A stretch of 42,610 bases of DNA from JANXSS01 sp040385645. Lineage in GTDB: Bacteria > Pseudomonadota > Gammaproteobacteria > Burkholderiales > Burkholderiaceae_D. The DNA is taken from NCBI GenBank assembly GCA_040385645.1, contig JAZKGZ010000017.1:1-42610 (forward strand). The letters are read 5' to 3'. The notes beneath the pieces were generated by a model. The model searched no databases and was not told the DNA's origin. It saw only the letters and a program-made list of their open reading frames with translations. Within the stretch, counting starts at the first letter, position 1; each line of letters begins with the position of its first letter. Both the position numbers and the translations under genes were made by a program. Below, one piece after another: positions 25,214 to 34,395 of this stretch.

Positions 25214-26583
25214 CGTGCAGCAATTTTCAGGTCGCTGGCGGAACCAAGCAGTGCGAAGCGATGCAGCATCTCGGAGGCGACGCCCTGGAAGCGCTGGCGT
25301 TCGGACTCGCTCAATGGCTGAGCGTTGGGAATGTCCATCGACAAGGGATCGCGTGGTTGGTTGTTGACACGGAACTCATAATGCAGATGCGGCCCGGTCG
25401 ACCAACCAGTGCTGCCGACATAGCCGATCACGTCACCCTGCGATACCTTCATGCCTTTGCGTAGTCCGCTGCCGAAGCGGCTCATGTGGGCGTAGGCCGT
25501 CGAATAGTTCGACCAGTGTTTAATTACGACTACATTGCCATATCCGCCCTGGTCGCCGACGAATTCCACCACGCCATCGCCGACCGAACGAATCGGCGTG
25601 CCGGAAGCGGCGGCGAAATCGACGCCTTCATGGCGTTTCCATTGTCCTGAAATCGGATGCATGCGCATCGAAAAGCCGGAGGAGATACGCGAGAATTCCA
25701 ACGGAGACTTCAAAAATGCTTTTTTAAGTGCTTTGCCATCAAAGCTGTAGTAGCCCCCGCCTTGGCGGCTACCCGGCTCGTCGAACCAGACCGAGCGAAA
25801 TGCTTCGCCGCCGCTAACGAATTCACCTGCAAGGATACGACCGGCGCGAACGAATTCACCGTTTTGCCAAAATGTTTCGTAGACGACATTGAAACGGTCA
25901 CCCCGCTTCAGATCAGAAGCAAAATCGATGTTGGTAGAAAACATATCGATAATTTGCTTTGCCACGCTATCGGGTATCTGCGCAGCGTCGGTAGCTGCGA
26001 AGAGCGAAGAGCGAATCACACCTGAATGCATCTCCACGCGCTTTTCCAAGGGTGCCGTTGTTTCGATGGCAGTAAATTCATCACCCTCGCGCTGGATCGT
26101 CACGGTATTAAGCCAAGCAGTGGCGCCATCGGTCAGAGACGCAGAGAGCCATTGCAGGCTGCCATCGCTGGCGGTCTGCGCGTGCACCCGCTTGCCGGGT
26201 TTGAGACGCATGATGTTGCGTGCCGTTCCCTCGGTTTTAATGAAATCGGTCGCTGCTTCGTCATCTACACCCAAACGCTGCAGCAGCGTGGCAAGCGTAT
26301 CGCCGGTACGAACCGTTTCTTCCCGAACGAAATACGGTTGTTCCTGCTCGATGGCGCTGATCTGTTCTGCGAGATCGGGTAGTGTCAAAGGTTGGCTGAT
26401 GAGCCCCGCCGGCCGATCGAATGCATCGGTCGCCTCCGAGGTCATCGGCGCGACACCGGCGGCACCGAAAGCCACGGCCGCCAGTAACAATGCGGAACTT
26501 GCTACGATGCGTGCTTTGCGCGATGTGTGAGCGAGGCGTTTGCCGATGTCGGCGAGCGTGGAGTTTTTGTCTGTGGGTATCAT
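25210..26583 (-). CDS. M23 family peptidoglycan DD-metallopeptidase (MepM-like)
   Basis: A 457-aa periplasmic, membrane-anchored endopeptidase. One transmembrane anchor lies near 24-47 (RIVASSALLLAAVAFGAAG). An OapA/LysM-like module follows near 85-150 (VREETVRTGDTLATLLQRLG), then the M23 domain. The zinc residues are the His and Asp of RHEGVDFAAASGTPI and the HLH of GPHLHYEFRVNN, all intact. Such enzymes cleave D-Ala-mDAP crosslinks to allow wall growth. It is the first gene of a two-gene unit with anmK. The start lacks a clear ribosome site. Confidence 0.93.
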   Translation of the reverse strand: MIPTDKNSTLADIGKRLAHTSRKARIVASSALLLAAVAFGAAGVAPMTSEATDAFDRPAGLISQPLTLPDLAEQISAIEQEQPYFVREETVRTGDTLATLLQRLGVDDEAATDFIKTEGTARNIMRLKPGKRVHAQTASDGSLQWLSASLTDGATAWLNTVTIQREGDEFTAIETTAPLEKRVEMHSGVIRSSLFAATDAAQIPDSVAKQIIDMFSTNIDFASDLKRGDRFNVVYETFWQNGEFVRAGRILAGEFVSGGEAFRSVWFDEPGSRQGGGYYSFDGKALKKAFLKSPLEFSRISSGFSMRMHPISGQWKRHEGVDFAAASGTPIRSVGDGVVEFVGDQGGYGNVVVIKHWSNYSTAYAHMSRFGSGLRKGMKVSQGDVIGYVGSTGWSTGPHLHYEFRVNNQPRDPLSMDIPNAQPLSESERQRFQGVASEMLHRFALLGSASDLKIAAR

Positions 26584-26785
26584 GCAATAAGTTAAAATTT
26601 AGCGTTTTTCTTAGTGATCGAAAATTATACCAACACAAGGTTCGATGACTAGTCGTTTAATCGACGCTATTCCCGCTTTTTGCCGTTTTTTTAAACGATT
26701 TAATATCGTTTTCATATTGGAAAATAGGTTTAAATTGTTAGAAGACAAACTTCCACCGCTCGATGCACGTGTCGATTCCGCGACG

Positions 26786-28009
26786 ATGCCGGGTTTGCCT
26801 GCTGTCTTGTCCGATACCGTTCAAGAAGCGCTGGCCATTACCAAGCGCGGTGCGGACGAACTGTTGATCGAAGCCGATTACATACGCAAGCTGGTACAGG
26901 CGGAGCAAACGGGTACACCGCTGCGCATCAAACTAGGGCTGGACCCGACCGCTCCGGACTTGCATCTCGGCCATACGGTAGTACTGAACAAGATGCGGCA
27001 ATTGCAGGATCTCGGCCATACGGTGATTTTCTTGATCGGTGATTTCACGTCGATGATCGGTGACCCTTCAGGCCGCAACCTGACGCGGCCGCCGCTCACG
27101 CGCCAACAGATCGATGAAAACGCCAAAACCTACTTCTCGCAGGCGACGTTAATTCTGGACGGTACAAAAACGGAAATTCGCTACAACTCGGAATGGTCGG
27201 ATCCGCTCGGCGCGCGCGGCATGATCGAGTTGTCGTCGAAATATACCGTGGCACGTATCTTGGAACGGGAAGATTTCACCAAACGTTTTAAAGCCGGCAC
27301 GCCGATCTCGGTGCATGAATTGCTGTATCCGCTGATGCAGGGCTATGATTCGGTCGCTTTGCGAGCCGACCTCGAACTAGGCGGCACCGACCAGAAATTC
27401 AATTTGCTGGTCGGCCGGGAACTACAAAAAGATTACCAACAGGCGCAACAATGCATTCTTACGATGCCGCTCCTGGAAGGCCTGGATGGCGTCGAAAAGA
27501 TGTCTAAATCCAAGGGCAATACGATCGGCATCACCGAGCCGCCCAACACGATGTTCGCCAAGATCATGAGTATTTCCGACGTCATGATGTGGCGCTACTA
27601 CGATTTGTTGTCGATGCGTTCACTAGCAGATATTGCCGCTTTGCGAAGTGCAGCCGCCGACGGTGCCAACCCGCGGGATGCCAAAGTGGCGTTGGCGCGG
27701 GAAATCGTCAGCCGTTTTCATTCCTCGCAAGCCGCCGACGAGGCGCTGGCCGATTTCATCAATCGGTCAAAGGGGGGCATTCCCGATGAAATACCCGACG
27801 TGACCTTGAGCGGAGCGCCGCTCGGCATCGGCCAATTGCTGAAACAAGCGAACCTGTGCCCCTCGAGTTCGGACGCTTTACGGATGGTCGAGCAACATGG
27901 CGTGCGTATCGACGGTGTGGTCATCATCGACAAGGGTTTGCGTGTAGAAGCCGGCACATTCGTATTACAGGTCGGTAAGCGCAAGTTCGCGCGCGTGCAT
28001 CTAAGTTGA
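26786..28009 (+). CDS. tyrS: Tyrosyl-tRNA synthetase
   Basis: A 407-aa class I synthetase of the bacterial TyrRS group 2. It has the HIGH-type motif HLGHTVVLNKM, the tyrosine pocket MQGYDSVALRADLELGGTDQKFN, and KMSKSKGN. A C-terminal S4 RNA-binding module ends the protein (ALRMVEQHGVRIDGVVI). The frame is open 47 codons further upstream to an ATG at 26645 that has AAGG before it. The extra part is AT-rich and unlike TyrS, and MPGLPAVLSDTVQEALAI aligns with the usual start, so 26786 is preferred. No good ribosome site is seen at 26786, so the true start is uncertain. Confidence 0.95.
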   Translation: MPGLPAVLSDTVQEALAITKRGADELLIEADYIRKLVQAEQTGTPLRIKLGLDPTAPDLHLGHTVVLNKMRQLQDLGHTVIFLIGDFTSMIGDPSGRNLTRPPLTRQQIDENAKTYFSQATLILDGTKTEIRYNSEWSDPLGARGMIELSSKYTVARILEREDFTKRFKAGTPISVHELLYPLMQGYDSVALRADLELGGTDQKFNLLVGRELQKDYQQAQQCILTMPLLEGLDGVEKMSKSKGNTIGITEPPNTMFAKIMSISDVMMWRYYDLLSMRSLADIAALRSAAADGANPRDAKVALAREIVSRFHSSQAADEALADFINRSKGGIPDEIPDVTLSGAPLGIGQLLKQANLCPSSSDALRMVEQHGVRIDGVVIIDKGLRVEAGTFVLQVGKRKFARVHLS

Positions 28010-28019
28010 GCCGACATCG

Positions 28020-28712
28020 ATGATTGAAATTTTATTGATACGTCATGGTGAAACCGCCTGGAATGCTGAAAAACGCATGCAGGGGCATCTCGATATCGGC
28101 TTGAACGCGGCCGGTGTGCGCCAGGCTGCAGCGCTCGGCCTAGCTTTGCAACACGAGCCGCTCGATGCTGTTTTCTCCAGCGACCTCAAGCGCGCATTCG
28201 ATACCGCACAGGCTCTCGCTACCAGCCGCGGCCTGCCGGTCGGTACCGACGTTGGTCTGCGCGAGCGGTGCTTCGGCATATTTGAGGGCCAGCTGTATGC
28301 CGATCTCGAAGCTTGCGATTCGGTTGCGTACACAGCCTGGAAAAGCCGCGATCTGGATGCGCGATATCCAGCCGGAGAACGGGTGGCGGAAACACTGCGT
28401 GAATTTTCGGTACGTTCACTAGCGACGCTCGACCGGCTGGCAGCCCATGGTGGCCATCGCCGGATCGCGATCGTTACGCATGGCGGTGTGCTTGAGTGTA
28501 TCTATCGTGCGGCGACCAATACTTCGCTGCAGCAAGCGCGTGATTTCGACATTCCCAACGCGGGTGTGAATCGCGTGCAGTGGGATGCTGGCAAAATGCA
28601 GATCCTCGATTGGGCAAACGTCAATCATCTCGATATTGCGGCACTGGATGAATGTATGCCGGAGTGCATTCCGGAACGCTCTCCAAGGAATTCCCCCGGC
28701 CGGATTCAATAA
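28020..28712 (+). CDS. Histidine phosphatase family protein
   Basis: A 230-aa phosphoglycerate mutase-like phosphatase. The catalytic motif LIRHGETAWN lies at 6-15, the acid/base region is ERCFGIFEGQ (about 81-90), and the second histidine lies in IVTHGGVLECIYRA (about 150-163). Substrates in the family range from phosphosugars to cobalamin intermediates and cannot be told apart here. It starts ten bases after the tyrS stop and is probably in the same transcript. The last 35 residues lie beyond the conserved core. Confidence 0.88.
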   Translation: MIEILLIRHGETAWNAEKRMQGHLDIGLNAAGVRQAAALGLALQHEPLDAVFSSDLKRAFDTAQALATSRGLPVGTDVGLRERCFGIFEGQLYADLEACDSVAYTAWKSRDLDARYPAGERVAETLREFSVRSLATLDRLAAHGGHRRIAIVTHGGVLECIYRAATNTSLQQARDFDIPNAGVNRVQWDAGKMQILDWANVNHLDIAALDECMPECIPERSPRNSPGRIQ

Positions 28713-28723
28713 AAGGCCAAACG

Positions 28724-29740
28724 GTGAAACTCGGTCCTTACCTACTGCGCAACAATGTGTTCGTCGCGCCCATGGCTGGCGTGACCGACCGGCCCTTTCG
28801 TAAGCTTTGCAAGCAACTTGGTGCCGGATATGCCGTCTCCGAAATGGCGGCTTCCAACCGGCGACTGTGGGCAACCGAAAAGTCGGCCCGGCGCACCAAT
28901 CACGATGGCGAAATGGAGCCGCGGGCAGTACAAATCGCCGGCGCTGATCCAGAAATGCTTGCCGACTGCGCGCGGTTCAACGTCGATCGCGGGGCGCAGA
29001 TCATCGACATCAATATGGGTTGCCCGGCCAAGAAAGTGTGCAATAGCTGGTGCGGTTCGGCGCTGTTACAGGATGAATTGTTGGTGGCGAAGATTTTAGA
29101 AGCCGTCGTCGCTGCCGTCGAGGTTCCAGTAACGCTGAAATTTCGCACCGGATGGGATCGTGCCCACAAAAATGCTTTGCGAATCGCCGCCATTGCTGAA
29201 CACAGTGGCGTGGCCATGCTGACGCTGCACGGCAGAACCAGGGCGGACGGTTACAAAGGCGATGCTGAATACGAAACGATCGCAGCGGTGAAAGCGTCGG
29301 TTGCCATACCTGTGGTGGCGAACGGCGATATCACCACGCCTGAAAAAGCCCGATTCGTACTTGACGCTACCGGCGCCGATGCGGTCATGATCGGGCGGGC
29401 AGCGCAAGGCCGGCCGTGGATTTGTGGCGAGATCGATCATTTTTTGCGCACTGGAACACATCTTTCCGCGCCGCGAGTGGTCGAGGTGCAGGCGCTAATG
29501 AAAGCGCACTTGCATGCCCACTACGCATTCTATGGCGAATATCTCGGCGTGCGTACCGCTCGTAAGCACATCGGCTGGTATGTACAGAATCTGGAAGGCG
29601 CGGAAGATTTTCGGCGATCGATGAATCAGCTGGATGAGTGTAAAAAGCAACTAATTGCTGTAGAAAATTTCTTTGAACGTCAGCGCGGCCTTGGGGAGCG
29701 GTTACAATACTTGCCGACCACGCCGCAGCTGGCTGCATAA
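28724..29740 (+). CDS. dusB: tRNA-dihydrouridine synthase B
   Basis: A 338-aa FMN enzyme that reduces uridine 17 of tRNA. GTG at 28724 is chosen: AAAAGG lies about eight bases upstream, and VKLGPYLLRNNVFVAPMAGVTDRPF aligns with the DusB N terminus. The frame further upstream runs through the previous gene. FMN and catalytic motifs are PMAGVTDRPFR, NMGCPAKKVCNSWCGSALL (with the active-site Cys region), KFRTGWD, HGRTRADGYKGDAEY and PVVANGDI. It precedes fis, as dusB does in many proteobacteria. Confidence 0.95.
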   Translation: MKLGPYLLRNNVFVAPMAGVTDRPFRKLCKQLGAGYAVSEMAASNRRLWATEKSARRTNHDGEMEPRAVQIAGADPEMLADCARFNVDRGAQIIDINMGCPAKKVCNSWCGSALLQDELLVAKILEAVVAAVEVPVTLKFRTGWDRAHKNALRIAAIAEHSGVAMLTLHGRTRADGYKGDAEYETIAAVKASVAIPVVANGDITTPEKARFVLDATGADAVMIGRAAQGRPWICGEIDHFLRTGTHLSAPRVVEVQALMKAHLHAHYAFYGEYLGVRTARKHIGWYVQNLEGAEDFRRSMNQLDECKKQLIAVENFFERQRGLGERLQYLPTTPQLAA

Positions 29741-29755
29741 GAGATTGCAATCTCT
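29740..29755. promoter_or_regulatory. 16-bp perfect palindrome between dusB and fis
   Basis: AGAGATTGCAATCTCT is self-complementary over all 16 bases and begins at the last base of the dusB stop codon. It has no T-run, so it is not a standard terminator. It could be a protein-binding site in the fis leader or an RNA hairpin. Function unknown. Confidence 0.45.
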
Positions 29756-29857
29756 GGAGTCATGCGTAACGGGCCGGCGCTGCTTAAGCATTAATCGTTT
29801 TTTATCTTTTCTATCTCTCCGTTTTTATCTCTATTAAGCAAGACCCCCACGACCGCC

Positions 29858-30091
29858 ATGAGTAAAGAAAGCATTCAGGATGTAGTGCAAAAAAGCCTGG
29901 AAAAATATTTTCGGGATTTGGGTGAGCAGCAACCATCCAATGTGTACGAAATGGTCGTGTCCACGGTTGAAAAACCATTGTTGGAAGTGGTTATGCTGCG
30001 TGCTGGTGGTAACCAGTCGCATGCTGCCGAGATGCTTGGAATTAATCGCAATACCTTGCGCAAAAAGCTGCAGCAACACGGTTTGATCTAA
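29858..30091 (+). CDS. fis: Fis family DNA-binding protein
   Basis: A 77-aa Fis homologue, slightly shorter than the enteric protein (98 aa) as is usual in beta-proteobacteria. The C-terminal helix-turn-helix is intact (NQSHAAEMLGINRNTLRKKLQQHGLI). The N-terminal half contains the conserved YEMVVSTVEKPLLEVVMLRAGG dimer helix. Fis bends DNA and regulates growth-rate-dependent promoters and recombination. The dusB-fis order supports cotranscription. Confidence 0.94.
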   Translation: MSKESIQDVVQKSLEKYFRDLGEQQPSNVYEMVVSTVEKPLLEVVMLRAGGNQSHAAEMLGINRNTLRKKLQQHGLI

Positions 30092-30201
30092 AAGTCGCGC
30101 ATAACTTGCCTGGTGCTAGCCGCTTTTGCAGCTTCTTCTACACCGTCTTATGCAGCCACCCGTGCCTCATTTTTTGACCACTTTCGCTCGGAACGCTCAC
30201 C

Positions 30202-31764
30202 ATGATCAAACAAGCACTGATTTCCGTCTCCGATAAAACCGGCATCATCGATTTCGCTAAAGCCCTGGCATCGTTCGGCGTCAAAATTTTGTCTACCGGT
30301 GGTACCGCTAAATTGCTGACGGAGCATGGCGTCGTAGTCACCGAAGTCGCGGATTACACCGGCTTTCCAGAAATGCTGGATGGCCGCGTAAAAACGTTGC
30401 ATCCGAAAATACACGGCGGTATCCTGGCTCGCCGCGACATGACCGATCATACCGCTGCGCTCGTGCAGCACGATATACCGACCATCGATCTGGTGGTGGT
30501 GAACCTGTATCCCTTCGTACAAACCATCTCGCGCGATCATTGCACCTTGGAAGAGGCGATCGAGAACATCGATATCGGCGGGCCGGCGATGCTGCGCTCC
30601 TCCGCTAAAAATCACAAGGATGTCGTGGTGCTATGTGATCCGAGCGATTACCAATCGACACTCGATTCCCTGCGCGCCGACGGTGATGTTTCCTACGAAA
30701 CCCGCTTCGCACTGGCCAAGAAAGTGTTCGCGCATACCGCGCAATACGACGGTTCGATCACGAATTACTTCACCTCGCTCGGGCAGGACAAGCTGCATGC
30801 TTCCCGCAGCCACTACCCGGCTACATTGAATCTGCATTACCAAAAGGTTCAAGAAATGCGATACGGCGAGAACCCGCATCAAACCGCGGCGTTCTATCGC
30901 GATTTGCAAGTGCCGGCCGGTGCATTGGCGAACTATACTCAACTGCAGGGCAAGGAGCTGTCGTATAACAATATCGCCGATGCCGACGCGGCGTGGGAGT
31001 GTGTCAAAACGTTCGACGATATCGCCTGCGTGATCGTCAAACATGCCAACCCGTGCGGTGTGGCCATGGCCGCGAGCGTTCTGGAAGCTTATAGCAAGGC
31101 ATTCCAGACCGATCCGACTTCGGCCTTCGGTGGGATCATCGCATTCAACCATGAAGTTGATACGAATGCCGCCGAGGCCGTGGCGAAACAGTTTGTGGAA
31201 GTCGTCATCGCGCCATCGTTTTCCGAAGGTGCACGGCGGGTGTTCGCGACCAAGCAAAATGTGCGGCTACTGGAAATTTCTCTGGCGCACGACATGAACA
31301 CGCACGACTTCAAGCGCGTCGGCGGTGGCCTGTTGGTGCAGTCGCCGGATGCGAAAAATCTTTTGTTGGCCGATCTGCAGGTGGTCAGTAAAAAGCAGCC
31401 GACCCCGCAGCAGTTACAAGACATGATGTTCGCCTGGCGCGTGGCGAAGTTCGTGAAATCGAATGCCATCGTCTTTTGCGCCAACGGCATGACGATGGGT
31501 GTCGGTGCCGGCCAGATGAGTCGCATCGATTCGGCGCGTATCGCCGCCATCAAGGCACAGAATGCCGGGCTGTCTCTGGTCGGAACCGCTGTCGCCTCGG
31601 ACGCCTTTTTCCCATTCCGCGACGGCCTGGATGTGGTCGTCGAAGCTGGAGCAACGTGTGTCATCCAACCCGGTGGCTCGGTACGGGATCAGGAAGTCAT
31701 CGATGCTGCCGACGAACACGATGTAGTGATGATGCTGAGCGGCGTGCGGCACTTCCGGCATTGA
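30202..31764 (+). CDS. purH: Bifunctional AICAR transformylase/IMP cyclohydrolase
   Basis: A 520-aa enzyme for the last two steps of purine synthesis. The N-terminal cyclohydrolase domain has ALISVSDKTGI, GGTAKLL and the MLDGRVKTLHPKIHGGIL signature. The C-terminal transformylase domain has RYGENPHQTAAFYRD, the catalytic VKHANPCGVA segment and a C-terminal DAFFPFRDGLD. Full length with no break. It begins 110 bp after fis; no purine-repressor box was recognised in that gap. Confidence 0.97.
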   Translation: MIKQALISVSDKTGIIDFAKALASFGVKILSTGGTAKLLTEHGVVVTEVADYTGFPEMLDGRVKTLHPKIHGGILARRDMTDHTAALVQHDIPTIDLVVVNLYPFVQTISRDHCTLEEAIENIDIGGPAMLRSSAKNHKDVVVLCDPSDYQSTLDSLRADGDVSYETRFALAKKVFAHTAQYDGSITNYFTSLGQDKLHASRSHYPATLNLHYQKVQEMRYGENPHQTAAFYRDLQVPAGALANYTQLQGKELSYNNIADADAAWECVKTFDDIACVIVKHANPCGVAMAASVLEAYSKAFQTDPTSAFGGIIAFNHEVDTNAAEAVAKQFVEVVIAPSFSEGARRVFATKQNVRLLEISLAHDMNTHDFKRVGGGLLVQSPDAKNLLLADLQVVSKKQPTPQQLQDMMFAWRVAKFVKSNAIVFCANGMTMGVGAGQMSRIDSARIAAIKAQNAGLSLVGTAVASDAFFPFRDGLDVVVEAGATCVIQPGGSVRDQEVIDAADEHDVVMMLSGVRHFRH

Positions 31765-31785
31765 TGACGCCGAAAGCATCTGCGC

Positions 31786-32328
31786 ATGAAAATTCTCGGC
31801 ATCGACCCCGGATTACGTACGACCGGGTTCGGTGTGATCGACAAGCAGGGAAATAAGCTGAGCTACATCGCCTCCGGCACGATCAAAACGCCGGATGCCG
31901 ATTTGCCGATGCGCCTGAAAACCATCCTTATCAGTGTCGGCGAAGTCATTCGCACCTACCGGCCGGATTGCGCCGCCATCGAAAAAGTATTCGTCAATGT
32001 CAACCCACAATCGACCTTGCTGCTAGGCCAGGCGCGCGGTGCGGCAATTTGTGCCCTGGTCAGCGCTGAACTGTTGGTGGCCGAGTACACGGCTTTGCAA
32101 GTCAAGCAGGCAGTAGTCGGACAGGGGAAAGCGCAGAAAGCACAGGTGCAGGATATGGTGCAGCGATTGCTGTCGCTGCCGGGCTTGCCAGGTAGCGACG
32201 CCGCCGACGCATTGGGTGTGGCGATTTGTCATGCCCACAGTAGCGATGTGCTGGCAACGCTCGGATCGATGGCACCCGGCCTGACTAAAAAAGGCTTTCG
32301 CATGCGGCGGGGACGACTTATCGGTTAG
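31786..32328 (+). CDS. ruvC: Crossover junction endodeoxyribonuclease RuvC
   Basis: A 180-aa Holliday-junction resolvase. All four catalytic acids are present at the classical positions: Asp7 (ILGIDPG), Glu66 (AAIEKVF), Asp138 and Asp141 (GSDAADALG). A short basic tail (MRRGRLIG) follows. It starts 21 bp after purH and heads the ruvCAB set. Confidence 0.97.
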   Translation: MKILGIDPGLRTTGFGVIDKQGNKLSYIASGTIKTPDADLPMRLKTILISVGEVIRTYRPDCAAIEKVFVNVNPQSTLLLGQARGAAICALVSAELLVAEYTALQVKQAVVGQGKAQKAQVQDMVQRLLSLPGLPGSDAADALGVAICHAHSSDVLATLGSMAPGLTKKGFRMRRGRLIG

Positions 32329-32463
32329 CGCCCGAATCGGAACTCGAACTAAAGCGTTTAGCGCGTGTCTGGCGGGACCGCCTCCTGTATGATTGTTTTC
32401 AGCATTTTCATTTCGCTGCTTTCATTCCAATATTGTCATACCTTGCCAGGCCACGAACTTACG

Positions 32464-33042
32464 ATGATCGGTCGTCTTTCCGGAATTCTGCTCGAAAAAA
32501 ATCCACCGCAGCTACTGGTCGATTGCAATGGCGTCGCCTACGACGTCGGCGTGTCGATGAGCACCTTCTATAACCTGCCGGTAGTTGGCGACAAAGTGGT
32601 GTTGCTAACCCATCTTGCCGTGCGCGAAGATGCCCACATCTTGTATGGGTTCGGTACCGCGGATGAACGCAATGTATTTCGCCAGCTGATTAAGATCTCC
32701 GGTATCGGCGCGCGTATGGCACTGGCGATTTTATCCGGCATGTCGATTCCGGAATTGGCGCAAGCGGTGACGTTGCAAGAGTCTGCCCGCCTGACCCGGG
32801 TGCCGGGTATCGGCAAAAAAACTGCCGAGCGTCTGCTGCTTGAATTGAAAGGAAAGTTGGGTGCCGACCTGGGCGCGCCGGCTGGCACGGGCCACCTGGA
32901 TGCCGGTGCCGATATTCTCAATGCCTTGCTGGCGCTGGGTTATTCAGATAAAGAAGCGGTACTGGCAATGAAACAAGTGCCAGCAGGTGCCACCGTCTCC
33001 GACGGCATCAAGCATGCGTTGAAGTTCCTGTCGAAAGCTTAA
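32464..33042 (+). CDS. ruvA: Holliday junction DNA helicase subunit RuvA
   Basis: A 192-aa RuvA, which recognises the four-way junction and loads RuvB. ATG at 32464 gives the standard start MIGRLSGILLEKNPPQLLVDCNGVAYDVGV. An ATG 33 codons earlier gives a hydrophobic prefix foreign to the family. The double helix-hairpin-helix region has LIKISGIGARMALAIL and RVPGIGKKTAERLLLEL, and the C-terminal RuvB-binding domain begins near 145 (DILNALLALGYSDKEA). No strong ribosome site is seen before 32464. Confidence 0.95.
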   Translation: MIGRLSGILLEKNPPQLLVDCNGVAYDVGVSMSTFYNLPVVGDKVVLLTHLAVREDAHILYGFGTADERNVFRQLIKISGIGARMALAILSGMSIPELAQAVTLQESARLTRVPGIGKKTAERLLLELKGKLGADLGAPAGTGHLDAGADILNALLALGYSDKEAVLAMKQVPAGATVSDGIKHALKFLSKA

Positions 33043-33065
33043 CTGGCTACGAGCCGAACCCGATC

Positions 33066-34133
33066 ATGAGTATTCAGACAGATAACTTTACCGAGCAACG
33101 CATCATCGCCGCCACGCCGGTATCGGCGAACGAAGAGGCGATCGAGCGCGCCCTGCGGCCGAAACATCTGGAAGAGTATGTCGGCCAAGAAAAAATTCGC
33201 GGCCAACTGGAAATTTTTATTACTGCCGCGCGTCAGCGCCGCGAAGCCTTGGATCACACATTGCTGTTCGGCCCGCCAGGGTTGGGAAAAACCACATTAG
33301 CCCACATCATCGCCCGGGAAATGGGCGTGAATCTGCGCCAGACTTCAGGGCCGGTATTGGAACGGGCGGGTGACTTGGCTGCGCTGCTCACCAACCTCGA
33401 AGCCAACGACGTGCTGTTCATCGACGAAATCCATCGGCTTTCGCCGGTAGTGGAAGAGATACTCTACCCAGCCTTGGAAGATTATCAGATCGACATCATG
33501 ATCGGCGAGGGCCCGGCAGCACGTTCGGTGCGCCTGGATTTGCAGCCTTTCACGCTGGTCGGCGCAACTACGCGCGCCGGCATGCTGACAAATCCCCTGC
33601 GCGACCGTTTCGGCATCGTCGCGCGGCTAGAGTTTTACACGGCGGCCGAACTCACCAAAATCGTCACGCGTAGCGCAGCATTGCTGGAAGCACCGATCGT
33701 CGCTGACGGCGCACTGGAAATTGCCAAGCGTAGCCGCGGCACGCCGCGTATCGCCAACCGCCTGTTGCGGCGTGTGCGCGACTACGCCGAAGTTAAGGGT
33801 AATGGCGAGATCACCAGGGCGATGGCCGATGCGGCGTTGGTGATGCTGGATGTCGACGCCGTCGGTTTCGATTTGATGGACCGTAAACTGTTGGAAGCGG
33901 TGCTATTTAAGTTCAGCGGTGGGCCGGTGGGCTTAGATAATCTGGCAGCAGCTATCGGCGAGGAGCGCGATACCATCGAAGATGTGCTGGAGCCTTACTT
34001 GATTCAGCAGGGGTTTTTGCAACGCACACCACGCGGCCGGATCGCGACGCCCGCTGCGTACGCACATTTTGGCGTCGCTGCACCACGAGTTGGGCCGAAC
34101 GGTGAATTATGGGATCAGCCACTACCTATTTAA
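33066..34133 (+). CDS. ruvB: Holliday junction branch migration ATPase RuvB
   Basis: A 355-aa AAA+ motor. It has Walker A FGPPGLGKTTLAH, Walker B VLFIDEIHRLSPVVEE, sensor 1 LVGATTRAGML, and the arginine finger region NPLRDRFGIVARLEFY. The winged-helix DNA-binding C-terminal domain contains GPVGLDNLAAAIGEERDTIEDVLEPYLIQQGFL. Starts 23 bp after ruvA and completes ruvCAB. Confidence 0.97.
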   Translation: MSIQTDNFTEQRIIAATPVSANEEAIERALRPKHLEEYVGQEKIRGQLEIFITAARQRREALDHTLLFGPPGLGKTTLAHIIAREMGVNLRQTSGPVLERAGDLAALLTNLEANDVLFIDEIHRLSPVVEEILYPALEDYQIDIMIGEGPAARSVRLDLQPFTLVGATTRAGMLTNPLRDRFGIVARLEFYTAAELTKIVTRSAALLEAPIVADGALEIAKRSRGTPRIANRLLRRVRDYAEVKGNGEITRAMADAALVMLDVDAVGFDLMDRKLLEAVLFKFSGGPVGLDNLAAAIGEERDTIEDVLEPYLIQQGFLQRTPRGRIATPAAYAHFGVAAPRVGPNGELWDQPLPI

Positions 34134-34395
34134 TGCTACGAGATCAGCACCACGACGGGATAATGCAACAACGACTGAAACCCCGACCGGACGACGCCGA
34201 TAATCCTTTCAAATCTTATCAAATTATAAAAATTTCCTAATTTTTTAAGGATGATGTCGAAATTCGGTTGAATAACCGCATGCCAAAGCGAGGTACGGCA
34301 CTTTGCAACGGCTTGCGGCGCTTGTGTTCGGGCAGAGCGTCACCCACAATCAAGTCCTCCCCTGCAATTCCACCCCATGTCTGCGCGAGATTGCC

